Shown: positions 17,719-25,306 of the stretch, piece after piece | Layout: the number at the start of each line of letters is the position of its first letter | Position numbering within the stretch: the stretch's first letter is position 1 | DNA from: an uncultured Acetobacteraceae bacterium | GTDB taxonomy: Bacteria > Pseudomonadota > Alphaproteobacteria > Acetobacterales > Acetobacteraceae | Assembly: GCA_903907955.1 (NCBI GenBank) | Contig: CAIVPZ010000134.1 | Location: 1-32,966 of the forward strand | Reading direction: 5' to 3' | DNA: 32,966 bases | Notes under the pieces: generated by a model | Databases searched by the model: none | Seen by the model: only the letters and a program-made list of their open reading frames with translations | Told to the model about the DNA's origin: nothing | Program-made: the position numbers and the translations under genes

Positions 17719-18953
17719 GTCTCGCCGGCGACGTGCTTTGACGTGCTGATGTTCAGGAATGTCACAAACACGGCACCGTAGGCGGATTGCACCGCTGCCA
17801 GCATGACGGTGACCGCCGGGATCACCAGACGCATGCTATGCGATGGATCAAGCGCGTGGAACCCACCCGCCCCCCAATCGGCGACCGAGCCGATCGCCAG
17901 CAGCAGCCCGACCATGAACAGCGCCAGACTCGCGAGCAGGCTCCGCTCCAGCGTCATGCAACCAAGCACGCGCTCGAAGCCCGGGTCGGGCGGCACGATA
18001 CCCTCAATGGTACCATGGACCTTCGCGCAGACCCAGAAGATCATCGATTGCCAGCCGATGACCGTGGCAGCAGATGCGTACTGGAGGGAATTGATGTCGA
18101 AGCCGACAGACGCGATCACAACCGGGCCGATCACCAGGCGCAGCATGACCAGTGTTCCCACACCGAACATCACTGCTCCCGGATAGAAGAACAGCCAGCG
18201 GGGGCTGAACAGCAGCAGAAAGCGGAGGTGTCGCCAGCCGTCGTGCCAGCTTCTCAGATGGGGCGCGCGATCCCGGCCGTCGGGCGAGAGCGTCGTCGGC
18301 ACCTCGGTGACCCGCAATCCATGCACGGCGGCCTTCACGATCATCTCGCTCGCGAACTCCATTCCCGAGGCACGCAGATCAAGGCCCAGGATCGCGGCGC
18401 GATCGAACCCGCGCAAGCCACAATGGAAGTCGCCGCATGGACTGCGATAGAGCACGCGACCAATGGTCGTCAGCACCGGGTTACCCAGATAGCGGTGCAG
18501 AAACGGCATGGCGCCAGGACGGATGCCGCCGGCGAAGCGGTTCCCGATCACCAGGTGCCAGCCATCGCGAAGCCGGGCAACGAATGCATCCAGTTCCCCG
18601 AAATCATAGCTGTCGTCGCTGTCGGCCAGGATCACGCAGCGGCCGCGGGCGGCCCGGATGCCGCCGATCAGGGCGCTGCCGTAGCCCTTGGCGGCAACCT
18701 CGACCACACGCGCGCCGTGCGCCAGCGCCAGTGCCTGCGACCCGTCGGTGCTGCCGTTATCGGCCACCAGAACTTCACCGATGACGCCGCTGCGCGCCAG
18801 GAAGCCCAGGGCCTTGCCGATGCAGAGGGGGAGCGTTCGCGCCTCGTTCAGGCAGGGCATCAGGATCGTCAACTCGATCCCCGCGCCGTCCCCGGGCCGC
18901 CCCGTTGTCTGGTCGGCTGGGGAGGTGACGACATCCTGGCCGTTGTCTGTCAT
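17715..18953 (-). CDS. GT2 family glycosyltransferase with C-terminal membrane helices (GtrB/polyprenyl-phosphate type)
   Basis: A 412-residue protein. The cytosolic GT-A domain has ELTILMPCLNEARTLP, VLVADNGSTDGS and the metal site ILADSDDSYDF (about residues 108-118), plus CGLRGF as in DPM1-like synthases. Four hydrophobic helices follow (about 254-276, 290-311, 340-362 and 370-392). This is the design of enzymes that place a sugar on a polyprenyl phosphate carrier. The ATG at 18953 has AGGTGGGC just upstream; a TTG at 19016 would add 21 residues and is less likely. It is the first gene of the upstream glycan block and overlaps the next gene by ATGA. Confidence 0.87.
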   Translation of the reverse strand: MTDNGQDVVTSPADQTTGRPGDGAGIELTILMPCLNEARTLPLCIGKALGFLARSGVIGEVLVADNGSTDGSQALALAHGARVVEVAAKGYGSALIGGIRAARGRCVILADSDDSYDFGELDAFVARLRDGWHLVIGNRFAGGIRPGAMPFLHRYLGNPVLTTIGRVLYRSPCGDFHCGLRGFDRAAILGLDLRASGMEFASEMIVKAAVHGLRVTEVPTTLSPDGRDRAPHLRSWHDGWRHLRFLLLFSPRWLFFYPGAVMFGVGTLVMLRLVIGPVVIASVGFDINSLQYASAATVIGWQSMIFWVCAKVHGTIEGIVPPDPGFERVLGCMTLERSLLASLALFMVGLLLAIGSVADWGAGGFHALDPSHSMRLVIPAVTVMLAAVQSAYGAVFVTFLNISTSKHVAGET

Positions 18954-19061
18954 GCCCACCTGCGACTGCGGTCCAACGGATGGCTGACAAACGCACGGCA
19001 CGCTGAATGAAGTCAAGCGGCCCGCGAGAACCGCGGACCGCTGCCGACTTCGCCGGAAAGG

Positions 19062-19085
19062 CAGGCCAGGGCGCTGCCCTGCCTG
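19062..19085 (-). terminator. hairpin downstream of the ribonucleotide reductase gene
   Basis: CAGGGC/GCCCTG with a three-base loop (19067-19081), extended by CAGG/CCTG (19062-19065, 19082-19085) around one bulged base. It starts about 10 bases after the nrdJ stop on the minus strand. Read on that strand it ends in CCTTTCC, a weak T-run. The rest of the 142-base gap (18954-19095) shows nothing else clear. Confidence 0.45.
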
Positions 19086-19095
19086 ACCGCCCCCC

Positions 19096-21540
19096 TCAGA
19101 TCGGGCACACCCCGCCGGCGCACTGCAGATGCGCCAGATCGATCATCTCATGCAGCGCCGGGTCGCGGATGCCGGCCACGATCTCGCTGAAGCGCGCTTC
19201 CGGCACTTCTTCCTCGGGCAGGTACTCGTAGCCCAGTTCGTGGTCCGGCCGGCTCGGCAGCACCGCGCAGCAGCGGATGCGCGGCTGGTTCTCCCGCACG
19301 ATCCCGCGAAACGCCTCCAGCCCGTGCAGGTCGGTGAACACCTTCAGCGTGTACGATACCTGGTTGCCGCGCTCGGCGCCGATCCAGTGCTGCTCCAGCA
19401 ATTGCAGCCAGCGGTAGTGCTGGGTCGGGCTCGCTTCCGGCGCGGTCACCAGGCGGTCGCCCAGGCCCAGCCGCTGCATCAGCGGCAAGGTGGGAAAGCC
19501 CACGATCGACATGTTGGGGAAACTGGTCAGGGTGCGGATCGGGTAACCGCGCGCCTCGTATTCGCCCAGCAACCGGTCGCTGCCGTTGGTCCAGGCGCCG
19601 GCCGCGTCCTTGGTGCCCTGGAACATCACCCAGCGCAGATACTGCCGCCGCGGCGGCAGATGGGCGCCCTCGGTCAGGCCGAACAGCTTGCTGGTGGTGC
19701 CGGCGGGCTTGACCGTGGTGACGGTGAACGGTGCCGGACGGCCCATCTCGGCCGCATAAAGGTCGCCCTCCGTCTTCGCCACCGCGGAAAGATGCGCCAG
19801 CATGTCCCAGAACGGCGCCGACCGGTCCTCATCGACCAGATCGTCGAAGCCAAGGCCGAACCGCACCCAGGCCCATTCATGCAGGCCGGTGGGGCCGATG
19901 CCCATGCGGTTGGTGCGCTTCACCTCCTCGGCATACAGCGCGTCCATGGTGTTGGCGCGGGTCAGGAAGCGCACGCCCAGCCGCACCGCCTCCTCCACCC
20001 GCGCGTCCCACAGCGCCGCCGCATCGTCGGGGATGCAGCCGGGCACGTAGTCCTCGGGCCGGCCCGGGCAGGCCAGCAGCGGGGCGAAATCGGCGATCAC
20101 GCAATAGCCGCCGGTGACATGCAGCACGATCTCGCCGCACGGGTTGGTGGTGACCGGAAAGCGCGCTTCGTTGGCCCGGCGCGACAGCGCCGCCAGCAGC
20201 CCGGCGGCATGGTCCACCTGATAGCGGGCGGAGCGGAAGTCGCGCCCGTCCTCGTTCACCGGCTTGGCCCAGGCGCTGCCGGTGCGGTGGTCCTCCAGCC
20301 GGTCGCCGTTGATGAAACCAGGCTCGCCGTTGATGTAGGCGCAGCGGGTGACGTCCTCGAACACATCCAGCGCGTGGCGGGTCAGCGGCTCGAGCCGCTC
20401 GGGCGTCTCCCCGTCGGCCACCAGCGCGGTCGCCTGCTCCACCCGCTGCCAGAATTCGCGATCCACCATCACCGAGTTGTTGGCGGTCCACATGCCGCCT
20501 TCGGTCTTGCTGCGGATGAAACGGAAGATGCCGGGGTCGCGCCAGCTTTTCGTGGCCATGCGGGCGGCGCGGCGGGCGCCGCCGACCTGCACCTCCACCG
20601 ACAGATAGTGATCGATCAGCAGCGCCTGCTCCCACAGCGGCAGGTCGGCACCGCGAAGCCGCGCCGGCGCGATGACGTGGCGGCGGATGTTCAGCAGCGC
20701 CCGCAGCATGGAAATCGGGCCGGAGGCCGGACGCCCCTGCATGCCACGGATCGGCGCCCCGTGCGGGCGGATCAGCGAGAGATCAAACACCACCCGGGTG
20801 CCGGCGGCGCCCTGGAAGGCGAGGCTTTCCAGCAGCTCGATCGCCTTCGCCCAGCCCTCGCGGCTGTCGGCCACCTGGTGGATGATGGCATGAGCCGGCG
20901 CGCTGGCCAGATCGGGCAGCAGCTCGCGGCCCATCCAGGCACGCATCGCGCCGACATCGGTGCCGGGCAGCACCGCCAGTTCGGCGGCGAAGTGGCGCAG
21001 CGCGGCATCGCTGCGCGGGTAGTCGCGATGCTCAGGCGACAGGAAGATCAGGATTTCCGGCGCGCGCGCCCAGTCCACCGCCACCAGCTCGTCGTCATAG
21101 GCGCGGCCGACGCCGCTGCCGTTCAGCAGCAGGTAGAACTTGGCGAAGCTGGCGATGGCGGTGGCGCAGTTGGTGAACACCTCCATGTTCCGGCTGGCCT
21201 GCCCCGAATCGCCGTGCTGCAGGTGGCGGCCGGAGGTGATCAGCGCGCCGGTGGCGATGGCGTTGCGCAGCCGCGCCAGCTCGTCCTGCTCGGCTTCGGT
21301 CAGGGGGCGGCCGAGCAGCGACATGTTGCCCGCCGCCACCCGGTCGGCGACGCGGCCGAAGCACTCGGCATCCTCCGGGCGGAACACGGTGCGGCGCGCC
21401 ACCGCGAGCCCCATGCCGGGTTCCAGCTGCCGGGCGGGGAGCGGTGCGGCGCCGAAGGCCGAGCCGCGCCGGGGCGACTCGAGGCGGGAGATTGCCGCGC
21501 GGACGGAGAGCAGAAAATCAGCGGCAATCGACCCGTCCAT
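19096..21540 (-). CDS. nrdJ: adenosylcobalamin-dependent ribonucleoside-triphosphate reductase (class II)
   Basis: An 814-residue monomeric-type RTPR, somewhat longer than the Lactobacillus enzyme. The radical and redox cysteines are all visible. Cys125 is in VFTNCATA and the thiyl-radical Cys468 with Glu470 are in TTNPCGEI. Cys480 is the likely partner of Cys125, and the re-reducing pair Cys807/Cys812 lies in the C-terminal CAGGVCPI. It reduces NTPs to dNTPs with B12 and needs no oxygen, fitting an organism that faces low-oxygen conditions. GGAG precedes the ATG at 21540. The spacing between Cys468 and Cys480 is one residue more than in the reference enzyme as I remember it. Confidence 0.92.
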   Translation of the reverse strand: MDGSIAADFLLSVRAAISRLESPRRGSAFGAAPLPARQLEPGMGLAVARRTVFRPEDAECFGRVADRVAAGNMSLLGRPLTEAEQDELARLRNAIATGALITSGRHLQHGDSGQASRNMEVFTNCATAIASFAKFYLLLNGSGVGRAYDDELVAVDWARAPEILIFLSPEHRDYPRSDAALRHFAAELAVLPGTDVGAMRAWMGRELLPDLASAPAHAIIHQVADSREGWAKAIELLESLAFQGAAGTRVVFDLSLIRPHGAPIRGMQGRPASGPISMLRALLNIRRHVIAPARLRGADLPLWEQALLIDHYLSVEVQVGGARRAARMATKSWRDPGIFRFIRSKTEGGMWTANNSVMVDREFWQRVEQATALVADGETPERLEPLTRHALDVFEDVTRCAYINGEPGFINGDRLEDHRTGSAWAKPVNEDGRDFRSARYQVDHAAGLLAALSRRANEARFPVTTNPCGEIVLHVTGGYCVIADFAPLLACPGRPEDYVPGCIPDDAAALWDARVEEAVRLGVRFLTRANTMDALYAEEVKRTNRMGIGPTGLHEWAWVRFGLGFDDLVDEDRSAPFWDMLAHLSAVAKTEGDLYAAEMGRPAPFTVTTVKPAGTTSKLFGLTEGAHLPPRRQYLRWVMFQGTKDAAGAWTNGSDRLLGEYEARGYPIRTLTSFPNMSIVGFPTLPLMQRLGLGDRLVTAPEASPTQHYRWLQLLEQHWIGAERGNQVSYTLKVFTDLHGLEAFRGIVRENQPRIRCCAVLPSRPDHELGYEYLPEEEVPEARFSEIVAGIRDPALHEMIDLAHLQCAGGVCPI

Positions 21541-21559
21541 CCGGGGAACTCCTACATCT

Positions 21560-21586
21560 TGGTATGCTTAGCCACGATGCATACCA
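21560..21586. promoter_or_regulatory. inverted repeat in the nrdJ promoter region (candidate operator)
   Basis: TGGTATGC (21560-21567) and GCATACCA (21579-21586) form a perfect 8-base inverted repeat with an 11-base spacer, 20 bases upstream of nrdJ in a 114-base gap. It does not match the NrdR box consensus. It could be an operator or a 5'-leader hairpin. Confidence 0.45.
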
Positions 21587-21654
21587 GATATGGGGGCGAC
21601 CCGAGTCGTGTCAATCAACGGCGGGGCGCCGGGAGCGCCGCCCCTGCGCTTCCT

Positions 21655-24036
21655 TCAGCCCAGCAACGCCTGCGCGCAAGCGTCCAGAATGGCGTCCTCA
21701 TCCAACCCATACGCGCGATACAGATCAGGAATGTCGCCGCTCTGGCCGAACCGGTCGGTGCCCAGCGGCACCACCCGGTTGCCCCGCACCGCGCCCAGCC
21801 AGGAATGGCTGGCCGGGTGGCCGTCGAGCACCGTCACCAGCGCCGCCCCGGGGGCCAGGGGGGCCAGGATGCGCTCGATATGCGAGTCCGACCCCCGCTC
21901 ACCGCCCCGGCGCGCCCGCGCGGCGGCGATCCAGCCGGCATGCAGCCGGTCCGGGCTGGTGATGGCCAGCAGGCCCGCCCCCGGCACCTCCTCCCGCAAC
22001 ACGGCGAACGCCGACCCGGCCTCGGGCGCCACCGGCCCCTGATAGGCCAGGGCGATGCGCGCCCCCGGCGCCGGCGGCACCGCCCAGTGGGCGCCGGCGA
22101 TCACCGCGCCGGCATCCAGCGCCCGCGCCGGCTGGTCGATGCCGCGGGTGGACAGGCGCAGCCATACCGCCGAGCCGTCCGGCGCCTGCATATGCACGAA
22201 CGCGTGCCGCAGCAGGATCGCCAGTTCATCGACATGCGCCGGCTCGTAGCTGGCCAGCCGGTCGAGGCTCATGCCGATCAGCGGCGTGTTGATGCTCTGG
22301 TGCTGCCCGCCCTCCGGCGCCAGCGACAGGCCGGACGGGGTGGAGACCAGCAGGAACCGCGCATCCTGGTAGCAGGCGTAGATCAGCGCATCGAGGCCGC
22401 GGTTGACGAACGGATCATACACCGTGCCCACCGGCAGCAGCCGCGCCCCGTGCAGCGCCGGCGCCAGCCCGGCGGCGCCGAGCAGCAGGAACAGGTTCTG
22501 CTCGGCGATGCCGAGTTCGATGTGCTGCCCCTCCGGCGTCATCCCCCAGCGCTGGGCGCTGGCCAGCTTGGCGTCGCGGAAGGCGTCGTTGCGGGTGTGC
22601 CGGTCGAACACGCCGCGCCGGTTCACCCACGGGCCAAGACTGGTGGACACCGTCACGTCGGGGCTGGTGGTGACGATATGCGCCGCCAAATCCTTCAGGT
22701 CGCCCTCGCCGCGGCCGATCTCGGCCAGGATGTCGCCGAACCCGGCCTGGGTGGAGCTGCGTTTCCCCGCGTGCCTGGGCAGCGGCAGCACCGCCGGCAC
22801 CGGAACCACCGGCGCGGTCAGCGCGCGGCCGGCCGGAGTCAGCGGCGTGGCGAACGGCACACCGGCCAGGAAATCGCGCAGTTCCGCCTCGCTGGCCTCC
22901 AGCCCCTCGAAGGTGTTCCATTCATGGCCGTGCCGGATGCCCATGGCGGCGCGGAAGGACTCCATCTGTTCCCGGGTCATCAGCCCGGCATGGTTGTCCT
23001 TATGCCCGGCGAAGGGCAGGCCCATGCCCTTGATGGTGTAGGCGATGAAACAGGTGGGCTGGTCGCCGGCGGCGTCGGCGGCGCGCAGGGTCTCGATCAG
23101 GTACTCGATGTCGTGGCCGCCGAGATTGGTCATCAACGCGGCCAGTTCGTCGTCCAGCAGGGCGTCGATGATGGTGCGCACGCCGCGCGAGCGCCCCAGA
23201 TCGGCCAGCAGCGCCTGCCGCCAGGCCGCGCCGCCCTGGAAGGTGAGGACGGAATACAGGCTGTTCGGGCAGTCATCGATCCAGCGCCGCAATTCCTCGC
23301 CGTCCTCGCGGGCGAAGGCGGCCTGCAGGCGGCGGCCGTATTTCATCGTCACCACGTTCCAGCCCATGTCGCGGAACAGGCCCTCGATGCGGCCGAACAG
23401 CCGGTCCGGCACCACCGAATCCAGGCTCTGGCGGTTGTAGTCGATGATCCACCAGACGTTGCGGATGTCGTGCTTCCAGCCCTCCAGCAGCGCCTCGTAG
23501 ATGTTGCCCTCATCCAGTTCGGCATCGCCGGCGATGGCGATGTGCCGGCCGGGCGGCAACGGCTCCGGGGCGAGGTTGTGCAGCCGCACGTAATCGGCAA
23601 TCAGCGCGGAAAAGCTGGTCATGGCCACGCCCAGCCCGACCGAGCCGGTGGAGAAATCCACCTCCGGCCCGTCCTTCGTGCGGCTGGGGTAGGATTGCGC
23701 GCCGCCGAACTGGCGCAGCATTGCCATCTTGGCGTGCACCTGCCGGCCGAACAGGGCGTTGATGGCATGGAACACCGGCCCGGCATGCGGCTTCACCGCC
23801 ACCCGGTCCTGCGGGCGGAGGATTTCGAAATACAGCGCCGTCATGATGGAGATGACCGAGGCACACGACGCCTGATGGCCGCCGACCTTCAGCCCGTCGC
23901 GATTCGGGCGGACATGGTTGGCGTTATGGATCATCCAGGCCGACAGCCAGAGCAGCTTGCGTTCGATCTGCCGCAGCAGGGCGAATTTCCGGGCCTCGTC
24001 GGCGGTCGGCACGATGGTTGGGACCGCTGCGTTCAT
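21655..24036 (-). CDS. transketolase / homodimeric pyruvate dehydrogenase E1-like ThDP enzyme
   Basis: A 793-residue thiamine-diphosphate enzyme. GLKVGGHQASCAS (about 48-60) and VKPHAGPVFHAI align in style with the substrate-channel histidines of AceE-type E1 enzymes. The ThDP motif is GDAELDEG (170-177), ending in IIDYNRQSLD (Asn201), a variant of GDG-N. NLGGHDIEYL and AYTIKGMGLPFAGH follow as in AceE. The pyrimidine-domain glutamate is in IELGIAEQNLFLLLGAAG. No lipoyl-domain-interacting N-terminus is obvious and no E2/E3 genes are near, so a true pyruvate dehydrogenase role is doubtful. The substrate is unknown. GCGGAGGAT precedes the ATG. Confidence 0.82.
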   Translation of the reverse strand: MNAAVPTIVPTADEARKFALLRQIERKLLWLSAWMIHNANHVRPNRDGLKVGGHQASCASVISIMTALYFEILRPQDRVAVKPHAGPVFHAINALFGRQVHAKMAMLRQFGGAQSYPSRTKDGPEVDFSTGSVGLGVAMTSFSALIADYVRLHNLAPEPLPPGRHIAIAGDAELDEGNIYEALLEGWKHDIRNVWWIIDYNRQSLDSVVPDRLFGRIEGLFRDMGWNVVTMKYGRRLQAAFAREDGEELRRWIDDCPNSLYSVLTFQGGAAWRQALLADLGRSRGVRTIIDALLDDELAALMTNLGGHDIEYLIETLRAADAAGDQPTCFIAYTIKGMGLPFAGHKDNHAGLMTREQMESFRAAMGIRHGHEWNTFEGLEASEAELRDFLAGVPFATPLTPAGRALTAPVVPVPAVLPLPRHAGKRSSTQAGFGDILAEIGRGEGDLKDLAAHIVTTSPDVTVSTSLGPWVNRRGVFDRHTRNDAFRDAKLASAQRWGMTPEGQHIELGIAEQNLFLLLGAAGLAPALHGARLLPVGTVYDPFVNRGLDALIYACYQDARFLLVSTPSGLSLAPEGGQHQSINTPLIGMSLDRLASYEPAHVDELAILLRHAFVHMQAPDGSAVWLRLSTRGIDQPARALDAGAVIAGAHWAVPPAPGARIALAYQGPVAPEAGSAFAVLREEVPGAGLLAITSPDRLHAGWIAAARARRGGERGSDSHIERILAPLAPGAALVTVLDGHPASHSWLGAVRGNRVVPLGTDRFGQSGDIPDLYRAYGLDEDAILDACAQALLG

Positions 24037-24051
24037 ATCCTCCGCCTCTCA

Positions 24052-24076
24052 GCCTGCCGCCCTTGGGGCGGCAGGC
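24052..24076. repeat. perfect hairpin in the leader of the transketolase-like gene
   Basis: GCCTGCCGCCC and GGGCGGCAGGC are perfect complements around a 3-base loop, 15 bases upstream of the ATG at 24036. On the minus-strand transcript it would fold just ahead of the ribosome-binding site. It could tune translation or be a chance GC-rich palindrome. Confidence 0.5.
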
Positions 24077-24536
24077 GCTGCGCCGGGCTGGGCCGGCCTG
24101 GTCGCCGCGCGCGGGCGCTCGGGACCGGAGTGTGCAGGATATTGGGAGGGCGGCAAGCGGGATTGGGGGGCTGTGGCGCCGCGCTCGGGGGGGGCGGTTG
24201 GGGGATGGATCGGCGCGTCAGCGACCGGGCGCGGGGGGACGGCGCCCGGAGCGGGGCGGTGCGGGTTTCGGCCGGGAGGGGGGGCGGATCAGCCGGAGCG
24301 CAGGCGGGGTGGGCGCCGGACCGGGGGGCATGGCTGGCGCACTGGCGGAACATGCGCGCCGCAGCGGCTGCGCATGCGTGAGGCTTGCTTCGCTTGCATT
24401 CCTGATGCGTGCTGGTAGCCTGTGTCGGCGCTGCGATGACCGGACAGGGAACGGACGGGAGCAAGCCGTGCCGCCGCCGCCGCTTTCGGAGCGAGGACGT
24501 TGGCTTTTCTCTAACAACGGACCGGGGATGGATCAT
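24077..24536. other. non-coding divergent region with dense G-runs
   Basis: This 460-base gap separates the transketolase-like gene from the small exported-protein gene. From 24187 to 24284 the plus strand carries at least seven runs of three or more G, including an 8-base and a 7-base run, so G-quadruplexes are possible. I see no convincing -35/-10 pair, tRNA or small gene. Long open frames here simply lack stops because of the base composition. Confidence 0.5.
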
Positions 24537-24869
24537 ATGTTCAAGAGCTTGTTCGTGGTGTGTCTTGCCGTTTTGTTCGTGTTGGGACTGAACAATGGCG
24601 CACGGGCGGCACCGTTTCATTTTGCCGCACCGGCTCACCTGACCGGCCTCGCGATCACGCCGGCCGCCAGTTTGTCCTTCGATACCGGCGACGATTTCAC
24701 CCATTTCGATACGCCGCGTCTCGTGCTGCTGGGCGTTGGCATCGTCGCCGGCGCGGTGCTGCTGCCGCCGGTTCTGGGCATCAACAACCTGTTGGGCGGC
24801 GTGCTTGGCGCGATCGGTGGGGAGATTCTCTATCACGGCGGCTACCGGATTTCCGAGATCGGCTCGTAG
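24537..24869 (+). CDS. small exported hydrophobic protein, function unknown
   Basis: A 110-residue protein starting at ATG 24537 (GGGGATGG just upstream; ATG 24528 is three codons earlier and possible). MFKSLFVVCLAVLFVLGL then ARAAPFHF reads as a signal peptide with cleavage near residue 24. After a short polar segment (SFDTGDDFTHFDTPR) a Gly-rich hydrophobic stretch follows (about 62-96, including LLGVGIVAGAVLLPPVLG), then YHGGYRISEIGS. It may insert in a membrane or be a small envelope protein. I recognise no family. A strong hairpin follows the stop codon, so it is probably monocistronic. Confidence 0.7.
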   Translation: MFKSLFVVCLAVLFVLGLNNGARAAPFHFAAPAHLTGLAITPAASLSFDTGDDFTHFDTPRLVLLGVGIVAGAVLLPPVLGINNLLGGVLGAIGGEILYHGGYRISEIGS

Positions 24870-24883
24870 AATCCCGACGGCTG

Positions 24884-24931
24884 GAACAGGCGGACCGGCA
24901 TCGCCCGATACGTTGCCCGGTCCGCCTGTTC
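24884..24931. terminator. strong hairpin after the small exported-protein gene
   Basis: GAACAGGCGGACCGG (24884-24898) and CCGGTCCGCCTGTTC (24917-24931) are perfect 15-base complements with an 18-base loop, 15 bases after the stop codon. CAGTCTTTC follows, a short T-rich stretch. It probably ends the upstream transcript and insulates the following operon. Confidence 0.65.
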
Positions 24932-25306
24932 GTCAGTCTTTCGGCAAGACCCCAATTGTAGCGGGGGATAAGCGCCGTTGCCGATTGCGAGATTGCGGCG
25001 AACCAAACTATGCAACCACGCGGCGGCAGATCATGCACGATACGACAACATGTCATCAACTCTCCACGTATTTTGCTTGTTGCCGAGTCCGAGAACAGCG
25101 CCAGTTGCCACGACGGATGCCACCACGACGCGGACACGCCGGTATTTCCCAACCCCCGGCACACCGGGCTGGACCCACGCCCCACCCAGCCCCCTCGTTG
25201 ATCCAAATCAATGAGTTGAACTCGCAACGATGACATCGCTCCCCGGCCCATAGCGGACCGGCGCCCGGCACTCCCGTGCGCCGCGCGCCCAGGGGAAAGG
25301 CGCCCG
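24932..25306 (+). other. upstream control region of the Nfn-Kor operon
   Basis: This region carries no gene I can support. It is less GC-rich than its surroundings between about 24950 and 25080 and contains the FNR/FixK box at 25198-25211. The box centre (25204.5) would put a class II transcription start near 25246, leaving a leader of about 60 bases. A weak -10 candidate (TGACAT, 25231-25236) lies close to that position. AGGGGAAAGG at about 25291 is the probable ribosome-binding site for the first gene. Confidence 0.5.
25198..25211 (+). promoter_or_regulatory. FNR/FixK-type binding site
   Basis: TTGATCCAAATCAA is an exact match to TTGAT-N4-ATCAA, the site bound by FNR, FixK and related CRP-family oxygen or nitrogen-oxide sensors. 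It stands 95 bases ahead of the first gene of the Nfn-Kor operon, in a non-coding stretch. Activation under low oxygen is the expected effect; the identity of the regulator is inferred. Confidence 0.8.

Noticed and set aside
21541-21654. Cobalamin riboswitch or NrdR box ahead of nrdJ
   Set aside because: The gap is only 114 bases, and neither a B12-box-like segment nor the NrdR consensus is visible.
19129-24381. A 1750-codon open frame on the plus strand opposite nrdJ and the transketolase-like gene
   Set aside because: Same low-complexity antisense character; it spans two well-supported genes and their gap. The absence of stops follows from base composition.
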